Source: Roseobacter ponti
GTDB taxonomy: Bacteria; Pseudomonadota; Alphaproteobacteria; Rhodobacterales; Rhodobacteraceae
Direction of reading: 5' to 3'
Assembly: GCF_012932215.1 (NCBI RefSeq)
Contig: NZ_CP048788.1
Coordinates: forward strand, 3,596,001-3,660,000
DNA: 64,000 bases
Under the pieces are notes generated by a model. The model was not told where the DNA came from and ran no database searches. It was given only the letters and a program-made list of their open reading frames with translations. Of the stretch, positions 37,374 through 45,517 are shown in pieces (within the stretch, counting starts at the first letter, position 1; the number at the start of each line of letters is the position of its first letter). Made by a program: the position numbers and the translations under genes.

Positions 37374-38951
37374 ATGGCAAGAATCGCCTATATTATGCTG
37401 TGTCACAAGGACCCGCGCGCCATTATCCGGCAGGCGGAGCGTCTGACGGCGGCCGGTGATTATGTCTCCATCCACTTTGATGCCAGCGCGCCGGAGCAGG
37501 ATTTTGACCTGATCCGCAAGGCCCTGACCAAAAACGCGAGTGTCGCCTTTGCCACGAGGCGGGTGCGCTGCGGCTGGGGGGAATGGTCGCTCGTACAGGC
37601 AACCCTGAATGCGCTTGAAGCGGCTGTGAGCGCTTGGCCGCGGGCCACACATTTCTACATGCTCTCGGGCGATTGCATGGCGATCAAGACCGGCGAGTAC
37701 ATCCATCGGTATCTCGATGACAATGAAACCGACTTCATCGAGAACTTTGACTATTTCGAAAGCGACTGGATCAAAACCGGTATGAAAGAGGAACGGCTGA
37801 TCTACCGCCACTTTTTCAATGAACGGGCCCGCAAGACGCTCTTTTACGCCTCGATGGAGATGCAGCGGCGTCTGGGGCTGTCGCGCAAACTGCCCGACGG
37901 CCTGCAGATCCGCATCGGGAGCCAGTGGTGGTGCCTGCGTCGTTCGACCGTCGAGCAGGTGCTGGATTTTGTGAAATCACGGCGCGACATCCGGCGGTTC
38001 TTCAAAACCACCTGGATCCCGGATGAGACCTTTTTCCAGACCATCGTGCCGCATCTGATCCCCGCAGAAGAGATCCGCAACCGCACGCTGACGTTTCTGA
38101 TGTTCACAGATTACGGTATGCCGGTGACGTTCTACAACGACCATTACGACATGCTGATCGGGCAGGATTTTCTCTTTGCCCGCAAGATCAGCCCCGAAGC
38201 AGATGATCTCAAACGCCGTCTGAGTTTGCTTTATTCAGCCTCCGGAGTGGATTTCCGGATTTCTGATGAGGGGCCTGAACTTTTCAGCTTTCTCACCGGT
38301 CGCGGCCGTATCGGGCGGCGGTTCGCACCGCGGTTCTGGGAAACGGAATCGACCCTCGGGCGTGAACGTGAGCTGATGATTGTGATCTGCAAGAAATGGC
38401 ATGTGGCCAAACGGGTGCTGGACCGGATGCGGCAGGTCACCAATGTGCCGTCGGTCGAATATCTCTTTAACGAGGAAGACACGCCCCTGCCCGATCTCGG
38501 CGGCATCCAGACCTCGCTTGAAAAACGCACGCGGCACCGGCGTGCGCTGATGCGGATGCTGTTTGATTTTTACGAGACCGACCGGATGATTGTCTGCATG
38601 GACCCGGGCAATATCGGCCTGCTTCAGGATTTTGCCGCCGACAGGTCTGTCACACGGATGCTGGAGATCGACTGCGCCTTTTCAGACGAGTACCTGATCG
38701 GGCACGCGATGCGGGTGGGCCTTGCCGGGCCGCAAACGTCCCAGGAGACACTCACGCGCCTTTTACCGACCATCCGCAACGATATTACCTATGAAAGCGA
38801 CCGGATTCGTGACGCGGAGTTTGATCATCTCAACCGCATGCGCGAAACTGCCGACATCGGCGAGAATTCAAAAGCCCTGGCGGATTTCCTGTCGATCCCG
38901 CAGGCGCGCGCCTGGGAGATTGCAGGGACCGACGGATTATTTGCAGACTGA
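37374..38951 (+). CDS. GT14-type beta-1,6-N-acetylglucosaminyltransferase-like protein with DUF5928 C-terminal domain
   Basis: A 525-residue protein. Residues 1-260 are a core-2/I-branching (GT14) glycosyltransferase domain (YIMLCHKDPRAIIRQAE, IHFDASAP, FYMLSGDCMAIK, GSQWWCLRR, WIPDETFFQTI). From about 325 on follows a domain of the DUF5928 type (ERELMIVICKKWHVAKRVLD, then MIVCMDPGNIGLL) of unknown function, perhaps nucleotide-binding. No transmembrane anchor is seen. The gene precedes a HIT protein by 19 bp. The fusion is typical of Rhodobacteraceae. Its product, perhaps a capsule or envelope glycan, is not known. Confidence 0.85.
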   Translation: MARIAYIMLCHKDPRAIIRQAERLTAAGDYVSIHFDASAPEQDFDLIRKALTKNASVAFATRRVRCGWGEWSLVQATLNALEAAVSAWPRATHFYMLSGDCMAIKTGEYIHRYLDDNETDFIENFDYFESDWIKTGMKEERLIYRHFFNERARKTLFYASMEMQRRLGLSRKLPDGLQIRIGSQWWCLRRSTVEQVLDFVKSRRDIRRFFKTTWIPDETFFQTIVPHLIPAEEIRNRTLTFLMFTDYGMPVTFYNDHYDMLIGQDFLFARKISPEADDLKRRLSLLYSASGVDFRISDEGPELFSFLTGRGRIGRRFAPRFWETESTLGRERELMIVICKKWHVAKRVLDRMRQVTNVPSVEYLFNEEDTPLPDLGGIQTSLEKRTRHRRALMRMLFDFYETDRMIVCMDPGNIGLLQDFAADRSVTRMLEIDCAFSDEYLIGHAMRVGLAGPQTSQETLTRLLPTIRNDITYESDRIRDAEFDHLNRMRETADIGENSKALADFLSIPQARAWEIAGTDGLFAD

Positions 38952-38970
38952 CGAGCAACCGGAGAGCCGC

Positions 38971-39351
38971 ATGGACTATGCCTACGACGATCAGAATATC
39001 TTTGCGAAAATCCTTCGCGGCGAGATCCCCAATACCACCGTGCTGGAAACCAGCCACAGCCTTGCGTTCCGCGATCTCTATCCGCAGGCGCCCGTGCATG
39101 TGCTGGTGATCCCCAAAGGCGCATATGTCAGCTATGATCACTTTGCAGCAGAAGCGGGCGATGCTGAGATCGTCGACTATACCCGCGCCATTGCAGAGGT
39201 CTGCCGGATGGAAGGTGTCACGCTGTCGGCGGGCGAAGGGTTCCGTATGATCTCAAACGCGGGCGATCACGGGGTGCAGGAAGTGCCGCATCTGCATGTG
39301 CATATTCTTGGCGGCCGGCCTCTCGGGCGGATGCTGGCAAAGGGCGGCTGA
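38971..39351 (+). CDS. HIT family hydrolase (Hint/PKCI-like)
   Basis: A 126-residue histidine-triad nucleotide hydrolase (AMP-lysine, AMP-NH2 or related substrates). The triad is PHLHVHILGG, and the N-terminal NIFAKILRGEIP and VLVIPKGAYVSY are typical. The ATG at 38971 is preceded by CGGAGAGC. A longer frame upstream lies inside the glycosyltransferase gene. It is convergent with the cupin gene, with four bases between. Confidence 0.92.
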   Translation: MDYAYDDQNIFAKILRGEIPNTTVLETSHSLAFRDLYPQAPVHVLVIPKGAYVSYDHFAAEAGDAEIVDYTRAIAEVCRMEGVTLSAGEGFRMISNAGDHGVQEVPHLHVHILGGRPLGRMLAKGG

Positions 39352-39355
39352 TCGC

Positions 39356-39817
39356 TCAGCGGTCAAAGTCATCCGTCGACAGCGGCGGGCCGCAGAAGCT
39401 CATCTTAAACCGCGCGGCACTTTCCTCAATCTGCGGCATGTCATCCGGGATTGCGAACTGACCTTCCGCCATTTCTGCAAAGAACCCCTCGAACCCGCCC
39501 GGTGTCAGAATAACCAGGTGGCGTGACGGGACATCGCTCAGCACCGAAAACGTATGCGGCGTGCCGCGCGGGATAAACACGGACCCACCCGGTCCGCACA
39601 CTTCGGTTCTGCCGTCCAGCCAGAACCCGATCTCGCCGGTCAGAACGACAAATGTCTCATCGGCATCGTGGTGAATGTGCCGCGGCGGGCCGGAATGTGG
39701 CGGCGAAATGCTGTCGGTGACCGAAATGGCGCCGCCGGAGGCGCCCTGACCGATCATCGTTCTGTACTGTGTTCCCAGCCATTCAATACTGTCAGGTCCG
39801 AGTGATTCTGTATCCAA
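39356..39817 (-). CDS. Cupin-domain protein
   Basis: A single cupin domain in 153 residues; metal ligands are PRHIHHDADETFVVL (His, His, Glu) and a later PHTF. Substrate unknown. The start is unusual: no ATG exists, and AGGAGG at 39825-39830 sits seven bases before a TTG at 39817 (LDTESLGPDSIEW). A GTG further upstream at 39844 would place that Shine-Dalgarno inside the coding region. Cupins of this size often act as quercetinase-like dioxygenases or sugar isomerases, but neither is implied here. Confidence 0.85.
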   Translation of the reverse strand: MDTESLGPDSIEWLGTQYRTMIGQGASGGAISVTDSISPPHSGPPRHIHHDADETFVVLTGEIGFWLDGRTEVCGPGGSVFIPRGTPHTFSVLSDVPSRHLVILTPGGFEGFFAEMAEGQFAIPDDMPQIEESAARFKMSFCGPPLSTDDFDR

Positions 39818-39889
39818 AAGGCGTCCTCCTGATCGTACTGCCACGTAACGTGCGGCGGGATTACAGACCCGCAGGCGGCATGCCCGGCA

Positions 39890-40540
39890 TTACCGGCGGC
39901 CGCGCTGGCGGGCCCACCATTCGCTCAGACGACCGCGGCGCTCTGCCATTGCGTCTTCTGTCGCTTCCCAGCTGTGCTGCATCTCTTCCAGCGTCGGATC
40001 GATGCGCTTTGCCCGGAACCGGCGCCAGCGGACCCAGACACCGTACCAGATTGCAGCAACAATCCCCAGGATCAGAATGCTCACCCAGGGGATCGGTTTG
40101 GACACATCCGGCCCGGCGACTGGCCTGACGGAAATCGCGTTGGGAAAGATCGAAAAGAACTCGTTGCGCCAGCCATAGTGCCGGATCGCCACATAGCGCG
40201 GATCGTCGGCGGTCGAGCGCTGGTCCGCGGCTTCGGCCTGAAGGTTGGACGTGTCGAATTTGAAATACGGCGGCCATGACCAGCCGGTATCCTCGTTGCG
40301 GTACACCATAACGCCGCCGTTCACGCGGCGTGTCTGGATAAAGAAAACGTCACGGCTGGTGACAGTCGTGTCACTGCCGATATCAGCCTGAGACCAGAAC
40401 AGGCGGTTCTCACCGGGATCAATGCGCTTTTCATAGGTGTCGGTGATACGCACGATGTCTGTCTGCGGCAGGGTATAGTGAAAAAACCCGGCAACCAGCA
40501 GCCAGAAGCCGATGATGAGTGTCCATTTCACGTAAACCAT
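39890..40540 (-). CDS. DUF1523 family membrane protein
   Basis: A 216-residue protein with an N-terminal transmembrane helix (TLIIGFWLLVAGFFHYTLPQ), an extracytoplasmic domain (QADIGSDTTVTSRDVFFIQT, then YFKFDTSNLQAEA) and a second helix (IPWVSILILGIVAAIWYGVW). The C-terminal tail is basic. DUF1523 has no known function. It is preceded by a small membrane protein with 13 bp between, so they are likely cotranscribed. Confidence 0.85.
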   Translation of the reverse strand: MVYVKWTLIIGFWLLVAGFFHYTLPQTDIVRITDTYEKRIDPGENRLFWSQADIGSDTTVTSRDVFFIQTRRVNGGVMVYRNEDTGWSWPPYFKFDTSNLQAEAADQRSTADDPRYVAIRHYGWRNEFFSIFPNAISVRPVAGPDVSKPIPWVSILILGIVAAIWYGVWVRWRRFRAKRIDPTLEEMQHSWEATEDAMAERRGRLSEWWARQRGRR

Positions 40541-40553
40541 GGCGTGCCCTTTC

Positions 40554-40820
40554 TCAGGCGAAATTCGTCAGATAAATGATCAGCGCGACCAGCAGCGAGG
40601 GCACCACATAAACGCCGAGGATGAGCTTGCGGCGGAGCGAGCCGTCATAGTCTTTCAGCCCTGCGTCCACGAAGGACGCCTTGCTGCCCGGTCCGCGGTC
40701 CGTGTCCCAGGCCGCTTCGAGTTTTTCCCGCCGGCGCGCCCGTGAATAAAGCGACAGGCACACATAGACCACCGTCAGAACGATAAAGCCGATGAAAACC
40801 AGTCTTGCCAGTGCGAACAT
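40554..40820 (-). CDS. Small two-helix membrane protein (88 aa)
   Basis: An 88-residue protein with two hydrophobic helices, FIGFIVLTVVYVCLSLY and VYVVPSLLVALIIYL, separated by a basic loop (SRARRREKLEA) and a soluble middle. AGAAGG precedes the ATG at 40820; a longer frame upstream has no such support. It is not named but is a plausible partner of the adjacent DUF1523 protein. Confidence 0.72.
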   Translation of the reverse strand: MFALARLVFIGFIVLTVVYVCLSLYSRARRREKLEAAWDTDRGPGSKASFVDAGLKDYDGSLRRKLILGVYVVPSLLVALIIYLTNFA

Positions 40821-40946
40821 TACCGTGCCTTCTTTCTGCGTTGTCGCCTGAGATATAGGCATAAAAGCCGCAGTTTCATCAACTGCAGGTGACTTTCCTG
40901 TTCATGTCAAACCCGCGGACCTCTGAAAAGGTGCAATAACATGCAC

Positions 40947-40967
40947 GGGCCGCCGCGCAGGCGGCCC
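40947..40967 (-). terminator. Possible terminator hairpin after the alpha/beta hydrolase gene
   Basis: GGGCCGCC and GGCGGCCC form an eight-base-pair stem around GCGCA just beyond the hydrolase stop. On the minus strand it is followed only by a mildly T-rich stretch, so termination may be weak. Confidence 0.5.
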
Positions 40968-40969
40968 GA

Positions 40970-41758
40970 CTACTGGCCGGTCAGAAAGGCTGTCAGATCG
41001 CTGTCGGGATCGGTGAAGGCGTCAATCACATCGAAATGGTGGCGGCCCGGCACAATGACCTGACGCGCGCCCCATGTTCTTGCCAGCAGATCCGCCTGCT
41101 CAAGAAATGCGGGCCGTTCATCGGCACCGACCCAGATTTTTACCTCCGTTTGCGGTGGCGCCATGTTAACGAGGCTTTCCGCCTGCGCTTCTGCCGCATC
41201 GATCTGCAGAATCTCGTTCATGGTGGTCTCCATCAGCGGCGTCAGATCAGCCACGGGAGAAACCGGGGCCACGCGGACTATCCTGCTGCGCACAGCGTCG
41301 GGCAGGATCAGCGGATCGGTCATGCGACCGACCAGATGCCCGCCCGCGGAATGTCCCGCCAGGACCAGCGGCCCGTCCGTGCGTCCGGCGATTTTGGTAA
41401 CCGCTTCGGCCACCTGGCGGGTGATTTCACTGATGCGCAGATCGGGACAGAGATCGTACCCCGGCATGGCGACGGACCAGCCCGCAGACAGCGGCCCGGC
41501 GGCAAGGTGCGACCATGAGGTGTGATCAAAGGCTTTCCAGTAGCCGCCATGCACAAAGATCACAGTGCCCCGCGGCACCCCGGACGCGTTGAAGAAATCA
41601 AACACCTGGCGGTCTGACGACCCGTATCTGTTTGAGATTTCGGCACGCGGTCCGAGGCTTTTGCGGAAACGGTCCGCCTCGGCCTGCCATTTCGGTGGCC
41701 AGGTCTCGGCGCCTTCTATGTAGGCGGCATTGGCGTAGGCATCGTCCAGTGGCTTCAT
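40970..41758 (-). CDS. Alpha/beta hydrolase, kynurenine-formamidase-like
   Basis: A 262-residue serine hydrolase. The oxyanion hole is HGGYW, the nucleophile is in GHSAGG, and the histidine in PGRHHFDVID. HGGYW is typical for arylformamidase-like members that release formate from N-formylkynurenine, yet the same fold serves many esterases. No kyn genes are adjacent. The ATG at 41758 is the only reasonable start. Confidence 0.83.
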   Translation of the reverse strand: MKPLDDAYANAAYIEGAETWPPKWQAEADRFRKSLGPRAEISNRYGSSDRQVFDFFNASGVPRGTVIFVHGGYWKAFDHTSWSHLAAGPLSAGWSVAMPGYDLCPDLRISEITRQVAEAVTKIAGRTDGPLVLAGHSAGGHLVGRMTDPLILPDAVRSRIVRVAPVSPVADLTPLMETTMNEILQIDAAEAQAESLVNMAPPQTEVKIWVGADERPAFLEQADLLARTWGARQVIVPGRHHFDVIDAFTDPDSDLTAFLTGQ

Positions 41759-41840
41759 TTGTTACACCCGATTTTAGGAACTGGACAATCATAGCCAGAC
41801 TTGATTTGAGAACTACAGTCATTTTCGCGGAGGACCCGAA

Positions 41841-43319
41841 ATGAAAGATATTCTAAACACCGACCTTAAATCCCTGCTCAAAGATCCGAGCCTGCTCGAA
41901 ACGCGCGCCTATGTCGGCGGCCAGTGGGTCGACGGGGACAACGGCACATTCGATGTGACGAACCCGGCCCGTGGCGATGTGATCGCCGAAGTGGCTGATC
42001 TCAGCCGTGCGCAGGTCGCAGATGCGATCGCCCTGGCTGAAACCGCCCAGAAAGAATGGGCGAAATGGACAGGCAAAGAGCGCGCGGCGGTCATGCGCAA
42101 ATGGTTCGATCTGATGATGGAGAACGCGGACGATCTGGCGACCATCCTGACCGCAGAACAGGGCAAACCCCATGCCGAAGCCAAAGGCGAGATCGGCTAT
42201 GGTGCGAGCTTTATCGAATTCATGGGCGAACAGGCCAAGCGCGTCTATGGAGAGACAGTGCCGGGACACCAGCGCGACAAACGCATCATGGTGCTGAAAC
42301 AGCCCATTGGTGTTGCGGCTTCGATCACGCCCTGGAACTTTCCCAACGCGATGATCACCCGCAAAGCAGCACCTGCGCTGGCTGTGGGCTGCTCTTTCGT
42401 CGCGCGTCCGGCCAAAGAGACGCCGCTGTCTGCGATTGTCATGGGTGTGCTGGCCGAACGCGCCGGCGTTCCGGCGGGTGTGTTCAACGTTGTGACATCA
42501 TCGTCTTCTTCCGAGATCGGCAAAGAATTCTGTGAGAACCCTGCCGTGCGCAAACTGACCTTCACCGGCTCTACCGAAGTCGGTCGCATCCTGCTGAAAC
42601 AGGCGGCCGACCAGGTGATGAAGTGCTCCATGGAGCTTGGTGGCAACGCACCGTTCATCGTTTTCGATGACGCGGATCTTGATGCTGCGGTCGAAGGCGC
42701 GATGCTCTGCAAATTCCGCAATAACGGCCAGACCTGCGTCTGCGCCAACCGGATCTATGTTCAGGCCGGCGTCTATGATGCCTTTGCTGAAAAGCTGAAG
42801 GTAGCGGTCGAAAACCTGAAGGTCGGTGACGGTCTTGAGGATGGCGTCACGACCGGGCCGCTGATCAACCCCGAGGCCGTTGAAAAAGTCAAAGAGCACA
42901 TGAAAGATGTCGTCGACAACGGTGGCGCAGTGCTGACAGGCGGCAAAGAGCATGAAAAGGGCGGCACATTCTTTGAGCCCACAATCGTCACCGGGGTCAC
43001 CCAGTCGATGAAGGTGGCGCAGGAAGAAACCTTTGGCCCCCTCGCCCCGCTCTTCAAGTTCGAAGACGAGGATGAGGTAATCGAAATGGCCAATGACACG
43101 ATCTTTGGTCTGGCCTCTTATTTCTACGCCAAGGACCTCAGCCGCGTTTACAAAGTGGCCGAGGCTCTGGAATACGGGATCGTCGGCGTGAACACCGGCA
43201 TCATCTCAACCGAGGTCGGCCCGTTCGGCGGTGTCAAACAATCCGGTCTGGGCCGTGAAGGCTCGCATCACGGCATCGATGATTACCTCGAAATGAAGTA
43301 CATCTGCATGTCCGTCTGA
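41841..43319 (+). CDS. gabD: NAD(P)-dependent succinate-semialdehyde dehydrogenase
   Basis: A 492-residue aldehyde dehydrogenase. It converts succinate semialdehyde to succinate at the end of GABA catabolism. The catalytic cysteine is in NNGQTCVCANR and the glutamate in MELGGNAP; TPWNFPNAMITRK and the closing PFGGVKQSGLGREG are family hallmarks. GGAGG lies six bases before the ATG. Neither a GABA transaminase nor a transporter is adjacent. A strong terminator follows. Confidence 0.92.
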   Translation: MKDILNTDLKSLLKDPSLLETRAYVGGQWVDGDNGTFDVTNPARGDVIAEVADLSRAQVADAIALAETAQKEWAKWTGKERAAVMRKWFDLMMENADDLATILTAEQGKPHAEAKGEIGYGASFIEFMGEQAKRVYGETVPGHQRDKRIMVLKQPIGVAASITPWNFPNAMITRKAAPALAVGCSFVARPAKETPLSAIVMGVLAERAGVPAGVFNVVTSSSSSEIGKEFCENPAVRKLTFTGSTEVGRILLKQAADQVMKCSMELGGNAPFIVFDDADLDAAVEGAMLCKFRNNGQTCVCANRIYVQAGVYDAFAEKLKVAVENLKVGDGLEDGVTTGPLINPEAVEKVKEHMKDVVDNGGAVLTGGKEHEKGGTFFEPTIVTGVTQSMKVAQEETFGPLAPLFKFEDEDEVIEMANDTIFGLASYFYAKDLSRVYKVAEALEYGIVGVNTGIISTEVGPFGGVKQSGLGREGSHHGIDDYLEMKYICMSV

Positions 43320-43344
43320 CACCGGAAAACATGATTAACCAAGG

Positions 43345-43373
43345 GGGCCGCGCATTTTCTGCGGCCCTTTTTT
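43345..43373 (+). terminator. Rho-independent terminator of gabD
   Basis: GGGCCGC pairs with GCGGCCC around a nine-base loop and runs into six T. It lies 25 bp after the gabD stop. Confidence 0.88.
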
Positions 43374-43435
43374 CGTTCTATCCCCTTATTTCCATAACCG
43401 TCATTCGTGTTTCCCCGGCCTCGTACGATATTTTG

Positions 43436-43501
43436 TGAACTTTGTTCATAAATCTATTGACGGATCAGCGTACCACTCCTACTTATCATGAACATTGTTC
43501 A
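43436..43501 (+). promoter_or_regulatory. Promoter bracketed by two near-identical palindromic operators
   Basis: TGAACTTTGTTCA (43436-43448) and TGAACATTGTTCA (43489-43501) are the same 5-3-5 palindrome and differ only at the central bases. Their centres are 53 bp apart, about five helical turns. Between them lie TTGACG (43457-43462) and, after 17 bp, TACTTA (43480-43485), a plausible -35/-10 pair for the gene at 43518. One palindrome sits just upstream of the -35 and the other just after the -10, where a repressor could block initiation. The best candidate binder is the TetR protein encoded downstream at 44763. Confidence 0.78.
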
Positions 43502-43517
43502 CAAAAGGAGAAACGCA

Positions 43518-43895
43518 ATGTTTATTCGTTCAGCACTTATCGGCCTGACGATGGCCCTCACTGCCACAACTGCTTTTGCCGGGCCGTCCGGACAACACTC
43601 AGGCCAGGCATCCGAACACGCCGCCGCCGCCGCGAGCCATGGCAGTGCGGCTGTCGCCTCGGGTGTGGCAACTGTTGTTGCGGTGCCTGTTATTGCTGTG
43701 GGCTCGACCCTCGCTGTAACCGGATCGGCACTTGAGGAACTGGGAACCAGCACCATCGACGCCGGCTCTGACATGATCGGATCCACCCACGCGGCCCCGC
43801 AGACTGATCCCTGCTACGTCCAGGGGTACGGCGCGAAACCTGCGGGTTTTCACACCCCCTGCATCGCTGCCGGTCCGGCACCCACGCTCGACTGA
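43518..43895 (+). CDS. Small secreted Ala-rich protein, partner of DUF2145
   Basis: A 125-residue protein with a signal peptide (FIRSALIGLTMALTATTAFA) and a mature part rich in Ala, Gly, Ser and His (GPSGQHSGQASEHAAAAA). A long small-residue hydrophobic stretch follows (around residues 55-80), then a C-terminal segment with two cysteines (DPCYVQGYG, HTPCIAAGPAP). AAAGGAG precedes the ATG at 43518 by eight bases. The DUF2145 gene follows after 26 bp. I recall DUF2145 genes next to similarly sized His/Ala-rich proteins in other proteobacteria, but I could not check this. Function unknown. Confidence 0.8.
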   Translation: MFIRSALIGLTMALTATTAFAGPSGQHSGQASEHAAAAASHGSAAVASGVATVVAVPVIAVGSTLAVTGSALEELGTSTIDAGSDMIGSTHAAPQTDPCYVQGYGAKPAGFHTPCIAAGPAPTLD

Positions 43896-43921
43896 TCCAC
43901 ACCATTCAAGGGAGATATCCG

Positions 43922-44722
43922 ATGAAACGTTTTGCTATTCTTTGTGCTGCTCTGATGTCCATGCTGCTGCCGACCCTTGCCGGGGCCGGCAGCACGGAGA
44001 ACGCAGCCAAAAAGCTGCCTGTGGCCGATGTCGCGGCCTTTGCTGATAACCTGGAACGTGATCTGGCGGCACGCGGGGCCAATGTCGCCATTGTCGCCCG
44101 GGTCGGCCGTGACCGCGAGACCCTGCCCCATGGCATCGATTATACTCATGTCGCCTACTGGGTTTTCTCGCAGATGACCCGCCAGGACGGCAGCACCTAC
44201 AGGGGGTATCGCGTCTATAACCTCTATCAGCAGGCCGGTGATGATACCGTCAGCCGTCTGGTGCAGGACAGCCCCGCAGATTTCTTTGCCGGTGCCTTCG
44301 TGCTTGATGCGGGCGTGATCATTCCCGATAAGCGTCTGCAGAAAAAGCTGCTCGGCGTCATCGGCAGCCCGGCTTATGCGCAACTGCACAATGCGCGCTA
44401 TTCCGTGCTGGCCAACCCTGCGTCACCGACTTTTCAGAACTGCACCGAACACACGCTCGATGTGCTGATGGCGAGCCTTTACGGCACCACGGATAAGGTG
44501 CAGATCAAGGCGAATATCAACGCACATTTCGACCCTCATACGGTGCAAATCGGCAGCCTCAAACGTCTCTTTGCTCCCGCTTCCTCGGCCGCGCTGACCA
44601 CAGCGGATCATGGCAGGGACATCACGACCGCCACCTTCGGATCGCTTGCACGGTTTATGGCGGAGCATGATCTGGCCCAACAGATCTATCGCTACACACC
44701 CTATAAGGCGCAGTCTTTCTGA
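43922..44722 (+). CDS. DUF2145 family exported protein
   Basis: A 266-residue protein with a signal peptide (LCAALMSMLLPTLAGAG). The DUF2145 core is recognised from VAIVARVGRDRETLPHGIDYTHVAYWVF, a YRVYNLYQ segment, DFFAGAFVLDAGVIIPD, and ARYSVLANPASPTFQNC. The family has no established activity. It forms an operon with the small secreted protein before it and probably the TetR gene 40 bp after it. It is probably periplasmic. Confidence 0.83.
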   Translation: MKRFAILCAALMSMLLPTLAGAGSTENAAKKLPVADVAAFADNLERDLAARGANVAIVARVGRDRETLPHGIDYTHVAYWVFSQMTRQDGSTYRGYRVYNLYQQAGDDTVSRLVQDSPADFFAGAFVLDAGVIIPDKRLQKKLLGVIGSPAYAQLHNARYSVLANPASPTFQNCTEHTLDVLMASLYGTTDKVQIKANINAHFDPHTVQIGSLKRLFAPASSAALTTADHGRDITTATFGSLARFMAEHDLAQQIYRYTPYKAQSF

Positions 44723-44762
44723 GTTTGACAAAACAGGCGTGATACGGGCAAGACACGCAGGC

Positions 44763-45371
44763 ATGACAAAAGAAAAGACGCTTTCCCGACGCGACCGGAA
44801 CCTTGCGGATATCCGGGAGCGCGCCACCCTGGCGGCAGAGCGCATCGTCCTCGAAAAAGGGGCCGGTGCGCTTTCCGCGCGCGGCCTGGCCAAAGATCTC
44901 GGCATTTCCGTGGGCTCGCTATACAATGCCTTCGGCGATCTCAACGGCGTTGTGCGGGCGATCAATGCACGCTGCGCGGACCGGCTCTCACAACATCTGC
45001 GCGCCGCCCTGAGAGAGGCAGGTGATGCCGCGCCGCGCGACCGGGTGGTGGCCATCGGCGAGGCCTACTTCGACTTCGCCGTTTCAGAACCGCGCCGCTG
45101 GTACATGCTCTTTGAGCGCGATTCAGATCTGCAACTGGATGTGAAAACCCAGCATCTGCAGGAAGGACTGCTGGAAATGCTGATCCGGGCCGGTGGTGGT
45201 GATCCGGGCTCCGATCTGCATCGCCAGTTCTTTTTGCTGCTCTGGGCCTCGGTACATGGCCTCGTGTCGCTGGCGTGCCGCCCCTCGATCGCGATGATCA
45301 GTCCGGATGTCGCCCGCTCTTATATTCACGAACTTGTGGATGCAGGTTTCCGGAATTATCCGCGCGACTAA
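44763..45371 (+). CDS. TetR-family regulator with WHG-type C-terminal domain
   Basis: A 202-residue repressor. The helix-turn-helix is LSARGLAKDLGISVGSLYNAFGD, residues 35-60 roughly. The C-terminal ligand domain has PRRWYMLFERDSDL and WASVHGLVSLACRPS, as in the TetR_C_33 (WHG) subgroup. The ATG at 44763 starts MTKEKTLSRRDRN and lies 40 bp after the DUF2145 stop. It is the most likely reader of the two palindromes at 43436-43501, which would make it autoregulatory if cotranscribed. A perfect TTGACA at 44727 is not matched by a good -10. Confidence 0.87.
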   Translation: MTKEKTLSRRDRNLADIRERATLAAERIVLEKGAGALSARGLAKDLGISVGSLYNAFGDLNGVVRAINARCADRLSQHLRAALREAGDAAPRDRVVAIGEAYFDFAVSEPRRWYMLFERDSDLQLDVKTQHLQEGLLEMLIRAGGGDPGSDLHRQFFLLLWASVHGLVSLACRPSIAMISPDVARSYIHELVDAGFRNYPRD

Positions 45372-45517
45372 CCCGGACACCCGCCAGCGGATTTCACGAA
45401 ACTGACATAAAATTCTTTACCCGCACGTTACAGCAGCGGCACGGCCTCGGACAGTATCACCTCACCGGACTGACACGCATCCCCCCGCCTGCTTTCCATG
45501 ACATCTGTTCCGGCCTG

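Noticed and set aside
44727-44750. Perfect TTGACA before the TetR gene as a separate promoter
   Set aside because: No acceptable -10 element at 16-18 bp. The TetR gene is more simply cotranscribed with the DUF2145 gene.
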